NCBI GenBank assembly: GCA_028994555.1
Contig: JARDVN010000001.1
Span: forward strand, 1,798,001-1,862,000
DNA length: 64,000 nucleotides
DNA from: Citrobacter amalonaticus
GTDB lineage: Bacteria; Pseudomonadota; Gammaproteobacteria; Enterobacterales; Enterobacteriaceae
Direction of reading: 5' to 3'
This document shows, one piece after another, positions 21,011 through 31,581 of the stretch. The position numbers and the translations under genes were made by a program. The notes under the pieces were generated by a model. It was not told the DNA's origin and did no database searches. It saw nothing but the letters and a program-made list of their open reading frames with translations. Numbering within the stretch: the first letter of the stretch is position 1; every line of letters starts with the position of its first letter.

Positions 21011-22234
21011 ATGTCTGAATCATGTGAAGTGACTGAGGTCACGAAGAAAAAAGGAATACCGGCCTGGTGGGTGACCATTTTCCTGTTCTGGTTGGGATGG
21101 ATTTTTATGTATGCCGACCGGACGGTATTGAACCCGGTAATGGGCGAGCTGGAGAAAGAGTTTGGCTTAAGTGGAACGCAATTAGGTATTCTTAATTCTG
21201 TGTTTTATTTTTCTTATGCATTACTACAGGTTCCGGCCGGAATACTGGGTGACAAAATCGGTAAGAAAAAAGTGCTGGTGCCAGGGTTTATTCTCTTTGG
21301 CGTATTCACGGCGGTTACCGGTTGGGCAAAAAGCTGGTACACGCTGCTGTTTGCCCGCGTGGTAACGGGCGCGGGAGAAGGGACCTATTACGGGCCTCAG
21401 TATGGGCTTTCTTCTGAGCAAATCCCTAAAAAATACCGCTCGCTGGGCAGTGCAATTATCAATAGCGGTATGGCCTTTGGTATTGCGCTCGGGCTGATGA
21501 CATCAAGCTGGCTGGTATACGATCAGGGCCATTCATGGCGGATGCCGTTCTACGCGATGGCAGTTCCTTCGGTACTGGTGGGGATTGCGATCTGGCTGTT
21601 TGTGAAAGAAAAGAAACGTACCGTAGATACCGACGGTCAGCCGGTGAAAAAAGGCAAATTCAGCGATCTCCTGAAAAACCGCAACCTCGTTCTGACCTAT
21701 ATCATGGTGTTCTGCAGCCTGTTTGGATTCTTCGTTATTCTGACCTGGCTTCCCTATTATCTGCAAAATGAGCGGGGTATTGCCGGGAGTGAAACCGGGT
21801 TTATCTCTTCGCTGGTCGCCTGGATTTCAATCCCCGGCGCGCTGTTATTCTCCAGCCTGTCTGACAAATTAGGCAAACGCAAACCGTTAATTATGTTCCT
21901 TGTTCCGGTGGCGATCCTCAGCATGCTATCCATTGTCTGGATGCCAAATATGACCGGCGTGATTGTCGCTCTGTGTGTTTACGGTCTCGTCGGCAAACTG
22001 GCGCTGGATCCCGTGCTGGTTGCGCTGGTTGCTGATAGCGTCGATGAAAATAATTACAGCACCGCGTTTGGCTTATTTAATTTTATCGGCATGAGCTCTT
22101 CTATTCTTGCACCCATTATTGCCGGCGCGGCGCGCGATATTACAGGCAGCCTGGCATCCAGTTTTTATGTGTCAGCCATTCTGTTAGCTATTGGATTGGT
22201 TGCGATGCTGTTTTTGAAAGAAAAACGTACATAA
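21011..22234 (+). CDS. MFS transporter of the carbamoyl island
   Basis: A 407-residue major facilitator with about 12 hydrophobic spans, resembling the anion:cation symporter group that imports organic acids. The loop 2-3 signature is GILGDKIGKKK; ADRTVLNPVMGELEKEFGLS and FARVVTGAGEGTYYGPQYG are typical of that group. The ATG at 21011 follows GGGAG at a good distance; an in-frame TTG six bases upstream is less likely. The gene ends 12 bases before fdrA, so it is the first gene of the operon and probably imports the substrate of the carbamoyltransferase. The substrate is not known. Confidence 0.85.
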   Translation: MSESCEVTEVTKKKGIPAWWVTIFLFWLGWIFMYADRTVLNPVMGELEKEFGLSGTQLGILNSVFYFSYALLQVPAGILGDKIGKKKVLVPGFILFGVFTAVTGWAKSWYTLLFARVVTGAGEGTYYGPQYGLSSEQIPKKYRSLGSAIINSGMAFGIALGLMTSSWLVYDQGHSWRMPFYAMAVPSVLVGIAIWLFVKEKKRTVDTDGQPVKKGKFSDLLKNRNLVLTYIMVFCSLFGFFVILTWLPYYLQNERGIAGSETGFISSLVAWISIPGALLFSSLSDKLGKRKPLIMFLVPVAILSMLSIVWMPNMTGVIVALCVYGLVGKLALDPVLVALVADSVDENNYSTAFGLFNFIGMSSSILAPIIAGAARDITGSLASSFYVSAILLAIGLVAMLFLKEKRT

Positions 22235-22246
22235 GAGGTAGCGGTA

Positions 22247-23910
22247 ATGATTTACGCCTTTATTAAAAAGGGAAGTTTTCAGGATTCCGTCAGCCTGATG
22301 ATCATTTCCCGGAAATTAAGTGAGCGACCGGAAGTTGACCAGGTTTCCGTGATGATGGGCACGCCGGCGAATAAAGCAATGCTGGATTCTACCGGCTTCT
22401 GGCATGGCGATTTTGTCGAGGCCACACCGAACGATATTTGTGTGGCGGTACGAACGCATGACGAGCAACCGGAGATCCTCGAATTAATTCGTGAGCAACT
22501 GGAAAAAGAGTTGAGCGCGATTGCCAGCGCCTCGGGCAGTTCACAGCAACTGCTGAAGGCACGTCGCTGGGAGAGCGCGTGCCAGAAATTACCGCAGGCT
22601 AATCTGCTGCTGGTTTCGGTTGCCGGGGAATATGCGGCCTCCGTGGCAAAAGAGGGATTGCTGGCGGGTAAGAACGTGATGATGTTTTCCGATAACGTGC
22701 CGCTGGAGCAGGAAGTTGAGCTGAAAACGCTGGCTCGCGAAAAAGGGCTGATCGTGATGGGGCCGGACTGCGGGACGGCGATGATTGCCGGTAGCCCACT
22801 GGCGTTCGCGAACGTATTACCGGAAGGCGGCATTGGCGTGATAGGCGCATCCGGGACCGGTATTCAGGAGGTCACTTCGCAGATTGCGCTGCACCGACAG
22901 GGCATCAGCCATGCCATCGGTTTGGGGGGGCGCGATCTGAGTGCGGAAGTGGGAGGCATCAGTGCGTTAACGGCGCTGGAGATGCTGGCGGCTGATGATG
23001 CCACGCGGGTGATCGCGTTTGTCTCTAAGCCGCCGTCGCCGCAGGTCAGAACCCGCATTATCAATGCGATGCAAAAGGTAGGTAAACCGGTGGTCGCGCT
23101 CTTTCTCGGTAATAAACCGGAACAGCGCCGTGAGGGGAATGTCTGGCTGGCGAATTCGCTCTCAGATGCCGCCCAACTGGCCGTGTTGCTGATGCGCGTG
23201 GCTCAGCAGCGCCTGATGCAACCCGAGGTGGCAGGAAAGGGGATTTATGGGCTGTATGCCGGCGGAACCCTTGCGGCGGAGGCAGCGATGTTGCTTTCAG
23301 CCGGACTGGATGTGCCGGTGAGCGAAAGCCACGCTGCTGGCGTCATGCTCGACGCACAGGGACACCGCATTGTTGATCTGGGGGGATGACAGCTACACGC
23401 TGGGCAGACCTCACCCGATGATCGATCCAACAACCCGCAGCATTGAAATCGAAAAGCTGGCCGCGATGCCTGACGTGGGGGGTACTGCTGCTGGATGTGG
23501 TGCTGGGTTATGGCGCCTGTGCTGATCCCGCGGGCGCCGTTGTTGAAGCCATCGAAAAGGTCCGCGCGACGCGCAGCGCGCCGCTGGTCACCATTGCGAC
23601 CCTGACCGGAACCGACGCCGATCCACAGGGGCGCAACGGACAAACGGACATCCTGCGTGACGCAGGTATCGCCGTAGTGGAAACCCTGGAAGAGGCGGTG
23701 TTGCTCGCCATCAGCCTGACACAGCATCAGGACTCCCGCCCATCAGTTGAACCTAACCCCTTGCTGGATGGCGTACAGGTGATCAATGCCGGGCTGCGCA
23801 GCTTCGCGCTGGATCTGCAAAGCAGCGGCACGCCGGTTGTGCATTATCAATGGGCGCCGATTGCCGGTGGCAATGCGCGTCTTGCCAGTTTACTCAAGCA
23901 GTTACATTAA
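22247..23910 (+). CDS. fdrA: FdrA-like protein (AllF family), two frameshifts
   Basis: Homologue of E. coli FdrA, now AllF, one of three subunits of oxamate carbamoyltransferase; the family is related to succinyl-CoA synthetase. GVIGASGTGIQEVTSQIALH and GLGGRDLSAEVGG resemble the CoA-binding and phosphohistidine regions of the alpha subunit; MGPDCGTAMI is also typical. Six G at 23390-23395 and six G at 23477-23482 break the frame. One base less in each gives 553 residues, close to the E. coli length (555), and restores VDLGDDSYTLGRPHPMIDP and DVGVLLLDVVLGYGA. It lies 12 bases after the transporter and 15 bases before the DUF1116 gene. Confidence 0.85.
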
Positions 23911-23925
23911 TTCAGAGGTACCGAT

Positions 23926-25192
23926 ATGTATTCATCAATTGCACAGGCCAATGACGCCATTATTGAACGCATTAAAGCCGCGCGCCCGCACTGGGTGGCA
24001 GTCCGTCCTGCGAAGGAAGCGGTCGTTGAATTGTCCACCGGGCGTAAATTGCTGCACGCCGGTCCGCCGATTGCCTGGGAAGCGATGACGGGACCCATGC
24101 GCGGTGCCTGCATCGGCGCCTCGCTGTTTGAGGGTTGGGCGGTCAGTGAAGAAGAGGCCGTGACTCTCCTGAGCCAGGGCGAGGTGGAGTTTATCCCCTG
24201 TCACCATGTTGGCGCGGTCGGCCCGATGGGGGGGGGGATCACCTCTGCAAACATGCCCGTGCTGGTGGTGCGAGACGTGGTGCACGGCAATCAATCCTGC
24301 TGCAACCTGAATGAAGGGATCGGCAAGGTCATGCGTTTCGGCGCTTACGGTGAGGATGTGCAGACACGGCTGCGCTGGATGCGCGATACGCTGGCACCGG
24401 TATTACAGGACGCTTTATCGCGCATGGAGAATGGCGTTGATCTGACGGCGATGATGGCCCAGGCGATTACGATGGGTGACGAATTCCATCAGCGTAATAT
24501 CGCCGCCTCGTCGCTGCTGCTGCGCACACTGTCTCCTGTGATTGCGGGCCTGGACCGACCGAAAGCCGAAATCATTGAGGTGCTGCAATTCCTGAGCGTG
24601 ACCGATCAGTTCTTCCTTAACCTGGCGATGGCCTACAGCAAAGCGGTGATGGATGCGGCGGCGGTGATAAAAGCCGGTTCGGTGGTGACGGCAATGACGC
24701 GCAACGGGCGTGAGTTCGGGATCCGCGTCAGCGGCACCGGCGACCGTTGGTTTACTGCACCGGTGAATACGCCGCAGGGCCTGTTCTTTACCGGCTACAG
24801 CCAGGCGGATGCCAACCCGGACATAGGTGATAGCGCCATTACTGAAACGCTGGGTATCGGTGGCGCAGCAATGATTGCCGCCCCTGGCGTGACGCGTTTC
24901 GTTGGCGCGGGTGGTATGGGAGCTGCGCTGGAAACCTCTGAAGAGATGGCGGAAATCTACCTCGCTAACAACCCTTTGTTCCAGATCCCGTCCTGGGATT
25001 TCAAAGGCGCATGTCTGGGGCTGGATATCCGTCGCGTCGTGGAAACGGGAATTACGCCACTCATCAATACCGGTATCGCTCACCGCGAAGCAGGGATTGG
25101 CCAGGTGGGGGGCGGGCACCGTTCGCGCACCGCTGCTGTGTTTTGAAAAAGCGCTGGAAGCGCTGGCGGAAGAGCATCACATCACGGCGTAA
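23926..25192 (+). CDS. DUF1116 protein (YlbE/AllG-like), one frameshift
   Basis: Homologue of E. coli YlbE (AllG), the second oxamate carbamoyltransferase subunit. Family features include GPPIAWEAMTGPMRGACIGA near residues 46-65, CHHVGAVGPM, GTGDRWFTAPVNTPQG and the late GACLGLDIRRVV. Six G at 25107-25112 break the frame; with five the end reads QVGAGTVRAPLLCFEKALEAL and the product has 421 residues. A run of ten G at 24228-24237 codes for glycines in frame; it is the longest homopolymer seen in the window. No catalytic mechanism is established for the family. Confidence 0.85.
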
Positions 25193-25199
25193 CCACTAT

Positions 25200-25275
25200 A
25201 CCCGGTGGCGCTGACGCTTATCGGCCTACGGGGCGGTGTCACTCGTAGGCCGATACGGTGAAGCGCCATCCGGCA
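25200..25275. repeat. REP pair between allG-like and allH-like genes
   Basis: GGTGGCGCTGACGCTTATCGG and GCCGATACGGTGAAGCGCC face each other as two REP units. A REP pair inside an operon may lower expression of the downstream gene. Confidence 0.75.
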
Positions 25276-25289
25276 TTTCGGAGCAACCT

Positions 25290-26118
25290 ATGTTCATTCT
25301 CAATGCTCTGGCCTGCACCGGGCTTTATCGACTTCCTGATGGTGAATGGACGCTGCACAGTCGCTTTTCGCAGGCGATCAATTTCAGCCATGCCAACGGC
25401 GAATTACTGACGTTATACCGCTACGGCAAAGGGTTGGGGCCGACCGGCGTGCTGTTGAGCCGTACTCAGTTTTCTTGCCTGAATGCGGTTTCGCAACTGT
25501 ACAAAACCGGGAGTCTGCTGAGCGGGCAGGGACTCACCCTTCGCCCTCAGCGGTCGCTCAGATTACAACTAAATCCCATCGCCATCGCGCCTCTTGACCT
25601 GTCTTCTTGTAGTCAGCAAACCGGCCTGGGAAGCTTACTCAATCAACCACTGACTACCCTGAACTGTTATCAGGATATTATTGCCGGCCTGGAACGCTGG
25701 AAGAGTGGCGTCGCGCCAGACTGGCGCTGGCTTATCGGTCGAGGACCCGGACTCACGCCCAGCGGTGATGATATGCTGACCGGAATGCTGGCGGTCTTTA
25801 TCGCGGTCGGGATGCCGGTTCAGCTTTTTTTACCCCCCGGCGGATCAACTCGCACGGCTGACAACATCGGTAAGCTGTAGCTATCTTAATAGCGCCAGAG
25901 TTGGTGAATTTTCAACGCCGGTGTTGGGCGTGATGCGAAGCCTGCAAAGTGGGCGTGACGCAGGTCGTGCGCTTCGTCGGTTGCTCACGGTGGGACACAC
26001 TTCTGGCGCCGACACCGTGCTGGGGATTGCGCTGGCGCAACGCTGGTTACAGAAGGCTGACTCAAGGGGAATGCATGCTCGATCAGGAAACAATACGCAC
26101 ATTTATTCGGGTAGCTGA
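25290..26118 (+). CDS. DUF2877 protein (YlbF/AllH-like), one frameshift
   Basis: Homologue of E. coli YlbF (AllH), the third oxamate carbamoyltransferase subunit. The best-conserved part is [19 protein letters not shown], typical of the family, with [11 protein letters not shown] near the end. The frame breaks close to a T7-C6 stretch; six C at 25833-25838, where five give [15 protein letters not shown], explain it and yield 275 residues. It ends inside the start of the LysR gene (44-base overlap), which suggests that the regulator belongs to the same transcript. Confidence 0.78.
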
Positions 26119-27020
26119 GACGGAGAGCTTTTCCCGTGCCGCCAGCTCGCTGCATAAAACGCCTGCGGCAATCAGCTACCGCATAAAAACGCTGGAGGAG
26201 CAGGTGGGGACGCAGCTTTTTTTTACGGACCACACGTTCCGTCAGTCTGACGCTGGCGGGACAGCATCTGCTCGAACATTGCCGCCAGTGGCTCAACTGG
26301 CTGGACGCCATGCCCGATGAGTTACAGCAGATCAATGCGGGCGTTGAGCGTCAGGTTAATATTGTCATCAACAATTTGCTCTATCAGCCGCAGACGACCG
26401 CCGATTTACTGACGTGGCTGCATCAACAATTTCCCTTCACCCGCTTCCAGATCTCCCGTCAGGTCTATATGGGCGTGTGGGATTCGCTGCTGTATGACGA
26501 CTATCAGCTGGCGATTGGCGTGACGGGCTCTGAATCGCTGTCAAATAACATTTCGCTACTGCCGCTGGGCGACATTAGCTGGCAGTTTGTGGTGGCGCAG
26601 AATCACCCGTTAGCCAGCCATCCGGCGGCTGTGTTAACGGATGACATGCTGCGTCGCTATCCCGCCATCAATATTGAAGATACGTCGCGCACGCTTACCC
26701 GCCGTGTGGCCTGGCTGTTGAGTGGGCAAAAGGAGATAAAGGTTCCGGATCTCAGCACCAAGCTGGCCTGCCATTTAAGCGGCCTGGGCGTCGGTTTTTT
26801 ACCAGAACGGCTGTGTCGTCCTTACGTCGAGTCGGGCGCACTGGTGGCCCGTTCGGTGGTGAACCCGCGTCAGCCGTCACCACTCTCTATCGCCTGGAAA
26901 AATGCCGGAAGCGGGAAAGTGGTCAGCGAAATGGCAGAAATCTTTAAGCAAAAGAATGCGCTGGTGAGCGGATTTTTGCGGATGGTGGATCGTCCCGCTG
27001 AGCAGAAAAAAATCGTGTGA
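26075..27020 (+). CDS. LysR-family regulator of the carbamoyl island, one frameshift
   Basis: LysR-type transcriptional regulator. The N-terminal winged helix-turn-helix runs over residues 1-60 ([23 protein letters not shown], then [13 protein letters not shown], given here in parts of the same domain), followed by a substrate-binding domain. Eight T at 26217-26224 break the frame; with seven it reads [16 protein letters not shown], the classical LysR wing, and the product has 314 residues. It is last in the operon, overlapping the DUF2877 gene, and probably senses the transported compound. Unlike most LysR genes it is not divergent from its likely target. Confidence 0.85.
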
Positions 27021-27112
27021 TCCTGAATTGAACATAACGAAAATGGCATATTCACCCATTATTGTTTACCTTTAACGGGGTGTTTTCGTGAGATTGATCT
27101 CATTTGCTCTGA

Positions 27113-27997
<885 letters not shown>

Positions 27998-28002
27998 TAG
28001 TG

Positions 28003-28032
28003 TGCCGGATGCGCATTGCGACATCCGGCATA
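28003..28032. repeat. REP element after mscS
   Basis: TGCCGGATGCGCATTGCGACATCCGGCA forms a short REP palindrome just after the mscS stop; the arms are GCCGGATG and CATCCGGC. Confidence 0.8.
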
Positions 28033-28141
28033 ACTCCCTCAGCATTAATTTCCCTAATCCACGATTAATATTATCCATTTCCGCTAATAATCTTCCCGAG
28101 CTATAGTCTGCGCTATAGAGACAACGTTCAGGATAATTACT
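28033..28141 (+). promoter_or_regulatory. argO promoter region
   Basis: AT-rich spacer with a TATAGT hexamer at 28102-28107. In E. coli ArgP and Lrp compete for this region; I cannot place their sites exactly. Confidence 0.5.
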
Positions 28142-28779
28142 GTGATATCGTATTATTTTCAAGGTCTTGCACTTGGTGCGGCCATGATACTTCCGCTCGG
28201 CCCACAGAATGCTTTTGTCATGAATCAGGGAATACGCCGCCAGTATCACATCATGATTGCGCTATTGTGCGCCATCAGCGATCTACTGCTGATTTGCGCC
28301 GGTATTTTTGGCGGCAGCGCCTTGCTAATGCAGTCGCCGTGGCTGTTGGCGCTGGTCACCTGGGGCGGGGTAGCTTTTTTTGCTGTGGTACGGCTTTGGC
28401 GCCTTAAAGACGGCGATGAGCAGCAATCTGGAACTGGCCAGCGCGGAAGTGATGAAGCAGGGGCGCTGGAAGATTATCGCCACCATGCTGGCGGTGACAT
28501 GGCTGAATCCGCACGTCTATCTGGATACATTTGTGGTGCTGGGGGAGTCTGGGTGGACAACTGGACGTGGAACCTAAGCGCTGGTTCGCGCTTGGCACCG
28601 TCAGCGCGTCTTTCTTGTGGTTTTTCGGCCTGGCGTTACTGGCGGCGTGGCTCGCGCCGCGACTGCGTACCGCAAAAGCGCAACGGATCATTAATACGCT
28701 GGTGGGGTTGGTGATGTGGTTTATTGCTTTTCAACTGGCAAAAGAAGGCGTTGCGCATGTTCACGCCTTGTTCAACTAA
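28142..28779 (+). CDS. argO: Arginine exporter ArgO, two frameshifts
   Basis: LysE-family membrane protein that exports arginine and protects against its analogue canavanine. [21 protein letters not shown] is the family N-terminus. The gene starts with GTG. Seven T at 28375-28381 (expected six, [11 protein letters not shown]) and five G at 28541-28545 (expected four, [14 protein letters not shown]) break the frame; correction gives 211 residues, the E. coli length. All three pieces are highly conserved, so sequence error is more likely than loss. Confidence 0.92.
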
Positions 28780-28872
28780 GCGATGTCTGATGGACAACAC
28801 ATTATTTCGCGCTAAGCTTGCCTGCATGCGCCCTGAAATTCAGGGCAACTCACGTAACAAGGAGGAGCGACA

Positions 28873-29616
28873 GTGAAGTTCAAAGTGATTGCCCTGGCGG
28901 CATTAATGGGATTCAGTGCGATGTCGGTGCAGGCAGGCGAATTGCCTGACGGCCCACATATTGTCACTTCCGGGACGGCCAGCGTGGACGCCGCGCCGGA
29001 TATCGCTACGCTGGCCATTGAGGTCAATGTGGCGGCAAAGGATGCGGCGACGGCCAAGAAACAGGCCGATGAGCGCGTGGCGCAATACCTTTCCTTCCTT
29101 GAACAAAATCAGATCGCGAAGAAAGATATCAGTTCTGCCAATCTGCGTACCCAACCGGATTACGATTATCAGAACGGCAAAAGCATTCTGAAAGGGTATC
29201 GAGCGGTGCGTACTGTCGAAGTGACGCTTCGCCAGTTAGATAAACTTAATCCGTTGCTGGACGGTGCGTTGAAAGCGGGGCTGAACGAAATTCGTTCTGT
29301 GTCGTTGGGTGTGGCGCAGCCGGATGCGTACAAAGATAAAGCGCGCAAAGCGGCGATTGATGATGCGATTCATCAGGCGCAGGAACTGGCGGCTGGTTTT
29401 AACAGCAAGCTGGGCCCGGTTTACAGCGTGCGCTACCATGTCTCGAACTATCAACCCACTCCGATGGTGCGGATGATGAAAGCGGATGCAGCACCGGTTT
29501 CGGCTCAGGAAACGTACGAGCAGGCGGCAATTCAGTTTGACGATCAGGTCGATGTGGTCTTCCAGCTGGAACCTGCGGGGAGTCAGCAGCCTGCGGCAAC
29601 CACCACCGCGAAATAA
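28873..29616 (+). CDS. yggE: SIMPL-domain periplasmic protein YggE
   Basis: The 247-residue product has a signal peptide (MKFKVIALAALMGFSAMSVQA, given up to the cleavage region) and a SIMPL/DUF541 domain. It is linked in E. coli to lower oxidative stress; the mechanism is unknown. It starts with GTG after GGAGGAG. The sequence follows E. coli YggE (246) to near the C-terminus. In E. coli argP lies beyond it; here the next gene is ettA from a distant map position. Confidence 0.95.
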   Translation: MKFKVIALAALMGFSAMSVQAGELPDGPHIVTSGTASVDAAPDIATLAIEVNVAAKDAATAKKQADERVAQYLSFLEQNQIAKKDISSANLRTQPDYDYQNGKSILKGYRAVRTVEVTLRQLDKLNPLLDGALKAGLNEIRSVSLGVAQPDAYKDKARKAAIDDAIHQAQELAAGFNSKLGPVYSVRYHVSNYQPTPMVRMMKADAAPVSAQETYEQAAIQFDDQVDVVFQLEPAGSQQPAATTTAK

Positions 29617-29621
29617 CCTTC

Positions 29622-29694
29622 TGTGCCGGATGACGCTGCGCTTATCCGGCCTACAAAAACAGGCCGGATGAGGCGTTTACGCCGCCATCCGGCC
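29622..29694. repeat. REP pair at the yggE-ettA junction
   Basis: GCCGGATGACGCTGCGCTTATCCGGC is followed after a few bases by GGCCGGATGAGGCGTTTACG and its complement. These two REP units fill the gap where the two map regions join. Confidence 0.85.
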
Positions 29695-29706
29695 ATCTCT
29701 TATCGA

Positions 29707-31374
29707 TTACTTCGAGATACGTTTGTACTTGATACGCTTTGGCTCCAGCGCGTCAGCGCCCAGCGTGCGTTTCTTGTACTCTTCGTATTCGGTGAAGTTA
29801 CCTTCGAAGAACTCTACTTTCCCTTCATCCTGGTAGTCCAGAATGTGGGTGGCGATACGGTCAAGGAACCAACGGTCGTGCGAGATAACCATTGCGCAAC
29901 CCGGGAACTCCAGCAGGGCGTTTTCCAGCGCGCGCAGGGTTTCGATATCCAGGTCGTTGGTCGGTTCATCGAGCAGCAGCATGTTGCCGCCAACCTGCAA
30001 CAGCTTCGCCAGATGCAGACGACCACGCTCACCGCCGGACAGTTCGCCCACGCGTTTGCCCTGATCAACACCCTTGAAGTTAAAGCGGCCAACATAGGCG
30101 CGACTTGGCATTTCGGTGTTGCCGATCTTCATGATATCCAGCCCGCCGGACACTTCTTCCCATACGGTTTTGCTGTTATCCATGGCGTCACGGAACTGGT
30201 CCACGGACGCCAGCTTAACGGTTTCACCGAGCGTAATGGTGCCGCTGTCTGGCTGTTCCTGACCGGACATCATACGGAACAGGGTAGATTTACCCGCGCC
30301 GTTTGGACCGATGATGCCGACGATGGCGCCTTTCGGTACGGAGAAGCTCAAATCGTCAATCAGCACGCGGTCACCGTAGGATTTACGCAGGTGGCTGACT
30401 TCAACGACTTTATCGCCCAGACGTGGTCCAGGTGGAATAAACAGTTCGTTGGTTTCGTTACGTTTCTGGTATTCAGTGCTGTTTAGCTCTTCAAAGCGTG
30501 CCAGACGGGCTTTGCCCTTAGACTGACGGCCTTTCGCGCCCTGACGCACCCACTCCAGCTCTTTCTCGATAGACTTGCGACGCGCTGCTTCCTGAGAGGC
30601 TTCCTGCGCCAGACGCTGATCTTTCTGCTCCAGCCAGGAGGAGTAGTTACCTTCCCACGGAATACCTTCGCCACGGTCCAGTTCCAGAATCCAGCCTGCC
30701 ACGTTGTCGAGGAAGTAACGGTCGTGGGTGATCGCCACCACGGTACCTTCGAAGTCGTGCAGGAAGCGTTCCAGCCAGGCCACGGATTCCGCATCCAGGT
30801 GGTTAGTCGGTTCGTCGAGCAGCAGCATGTCTGGTTTTTCCAGCAGCAGACGGCATAGCGCTACGCGGCGGCGTTCACCCCCGGAAAGCGTCGCGATTTT
30901 CGCGTCCCAGTCTGGCAGACGCAGGGCATCAGCCGCGCGCTCGAGTTGCACGTTCAGGTTATGACCGTCGTGCGCCTGAATGATCTCTTCAAACTTGCCC
31001 TGTTGCGCAGCCAGTTTATCGAAGTCAGCATCTGGTTCAGCGTACTTCGCGTACACCTCATCCAGACCTTTCAGTGCGTTGACCACTTCCGCCACCGCTT
31101 CTTCGACAGATTCGCGAACGGTGTGCTCAGGATTGAGCTGAGGTTCCTGCGGCAGATAGCCAATTTTGATGCCAGGCTGCGGACGGGCTTCACCTTCGAT
31201 ATCTTTATCGATGCCCGCCATGATGCGCAGCAGCGTTGACTTACCGGCACCGTTCAGGCCCAGTACGCCGATTTTTGCGCCAGGGAAGAAACTCAGAGAG
31301 ATGTTTTTAAGAATATGACGTTTCGGCGGTACGACTTTGCCGACACGATGCATGGTATAAACGAATTGGGCCAC
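29707..31374 (-). CDS. ettA: Energy-dependent translational throttle protein EttA
   Basis: ABC-F ATPase that binds the ribosomal E site and restrains translation when ATP is low. Two ABC domains are present, each with Walker A (GLNGAGKST and GPNGAGKST), LSGGERRRVAL or LSGGERGRLHL signatures, and LLLDEPTNHLD or LLLDEPTNDLD Walker B motifs; the arm and linker lie between. The 555 residues equal E. coli EttA. It is divergent from slt, as in E. coli. Confidence 0.98.
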   Translation of the reverse strand: MAQFVYTMHRVGKVVPPKRHILKNISLSFFPGAKIGVLGLNGAGKSTLLRIMAGIDKDIEGEARPQPGIKIGYLPQEPQLNPEHTVRESVEEAVAEVVNALKGLDEVYAKYAEPDADFDKLAAQQGKFEEIIQAHDGHNLNVQLERAADALRLPDWDAKIATLSGGERRRVALCRLLLEKPDMLLLDEPTNHLDAESVAWLERFLHDFEGTVVAITHDRYFLDNVAGWILELDRGEGIPWEGNYSSWLEQKDQRLAQEASQEAARRKSIEKELEWVRQGAKGRQSKGKARLARFEELNSTEYQKRNETNELFIPPGPRLGDKVVEVSHLRKSYGDRVLIDDLSFSVPKGAIVGIIGPNGAGKSTLFRMMSGQEQPDSGTITLGETVKLASVDQFRDAMDNSKTVWEEVSGGLDIMKIGNTEMPSRAYVGRFNFKGVDQGKRVGELSGGERGRLHLAKLLQVGGNMLLLDEPTNDLDIETLRALENALLEFPGCAMVISHDRWFLDRIATHILDYQDEGKVEFFEGNFTEYEEYKKRTLGADALEPKRIKYKRISK

Positions 31375-31581
31375 GTTGGACTCGCCTCTGTATTTATTGA
31401 ATAAGTGTTTTCAAAGGCGAAGTGTAGCCGTTTTCCCCTCTCAATCCCAGCCAGCAGATCTCACTCGCAGTAAAAGTAAAAAAAGTGTCCGCGACGTGGC
31501 GTAAATGCCAATGACTGGTTAGCATGAAATCATTAGGCGGCATGAAGCTGCAACGACGTATCATATTTAGAGGAAGAGCTT

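Noticed and set aside
23390..26224. Programmed frameshifting or overlapping short genes in the carbamoyl island
   Set aside because: No shared slippery heptamer or downstream pseudoknot was seen, and the same type of break occurs in unrelated housekeeping genes.
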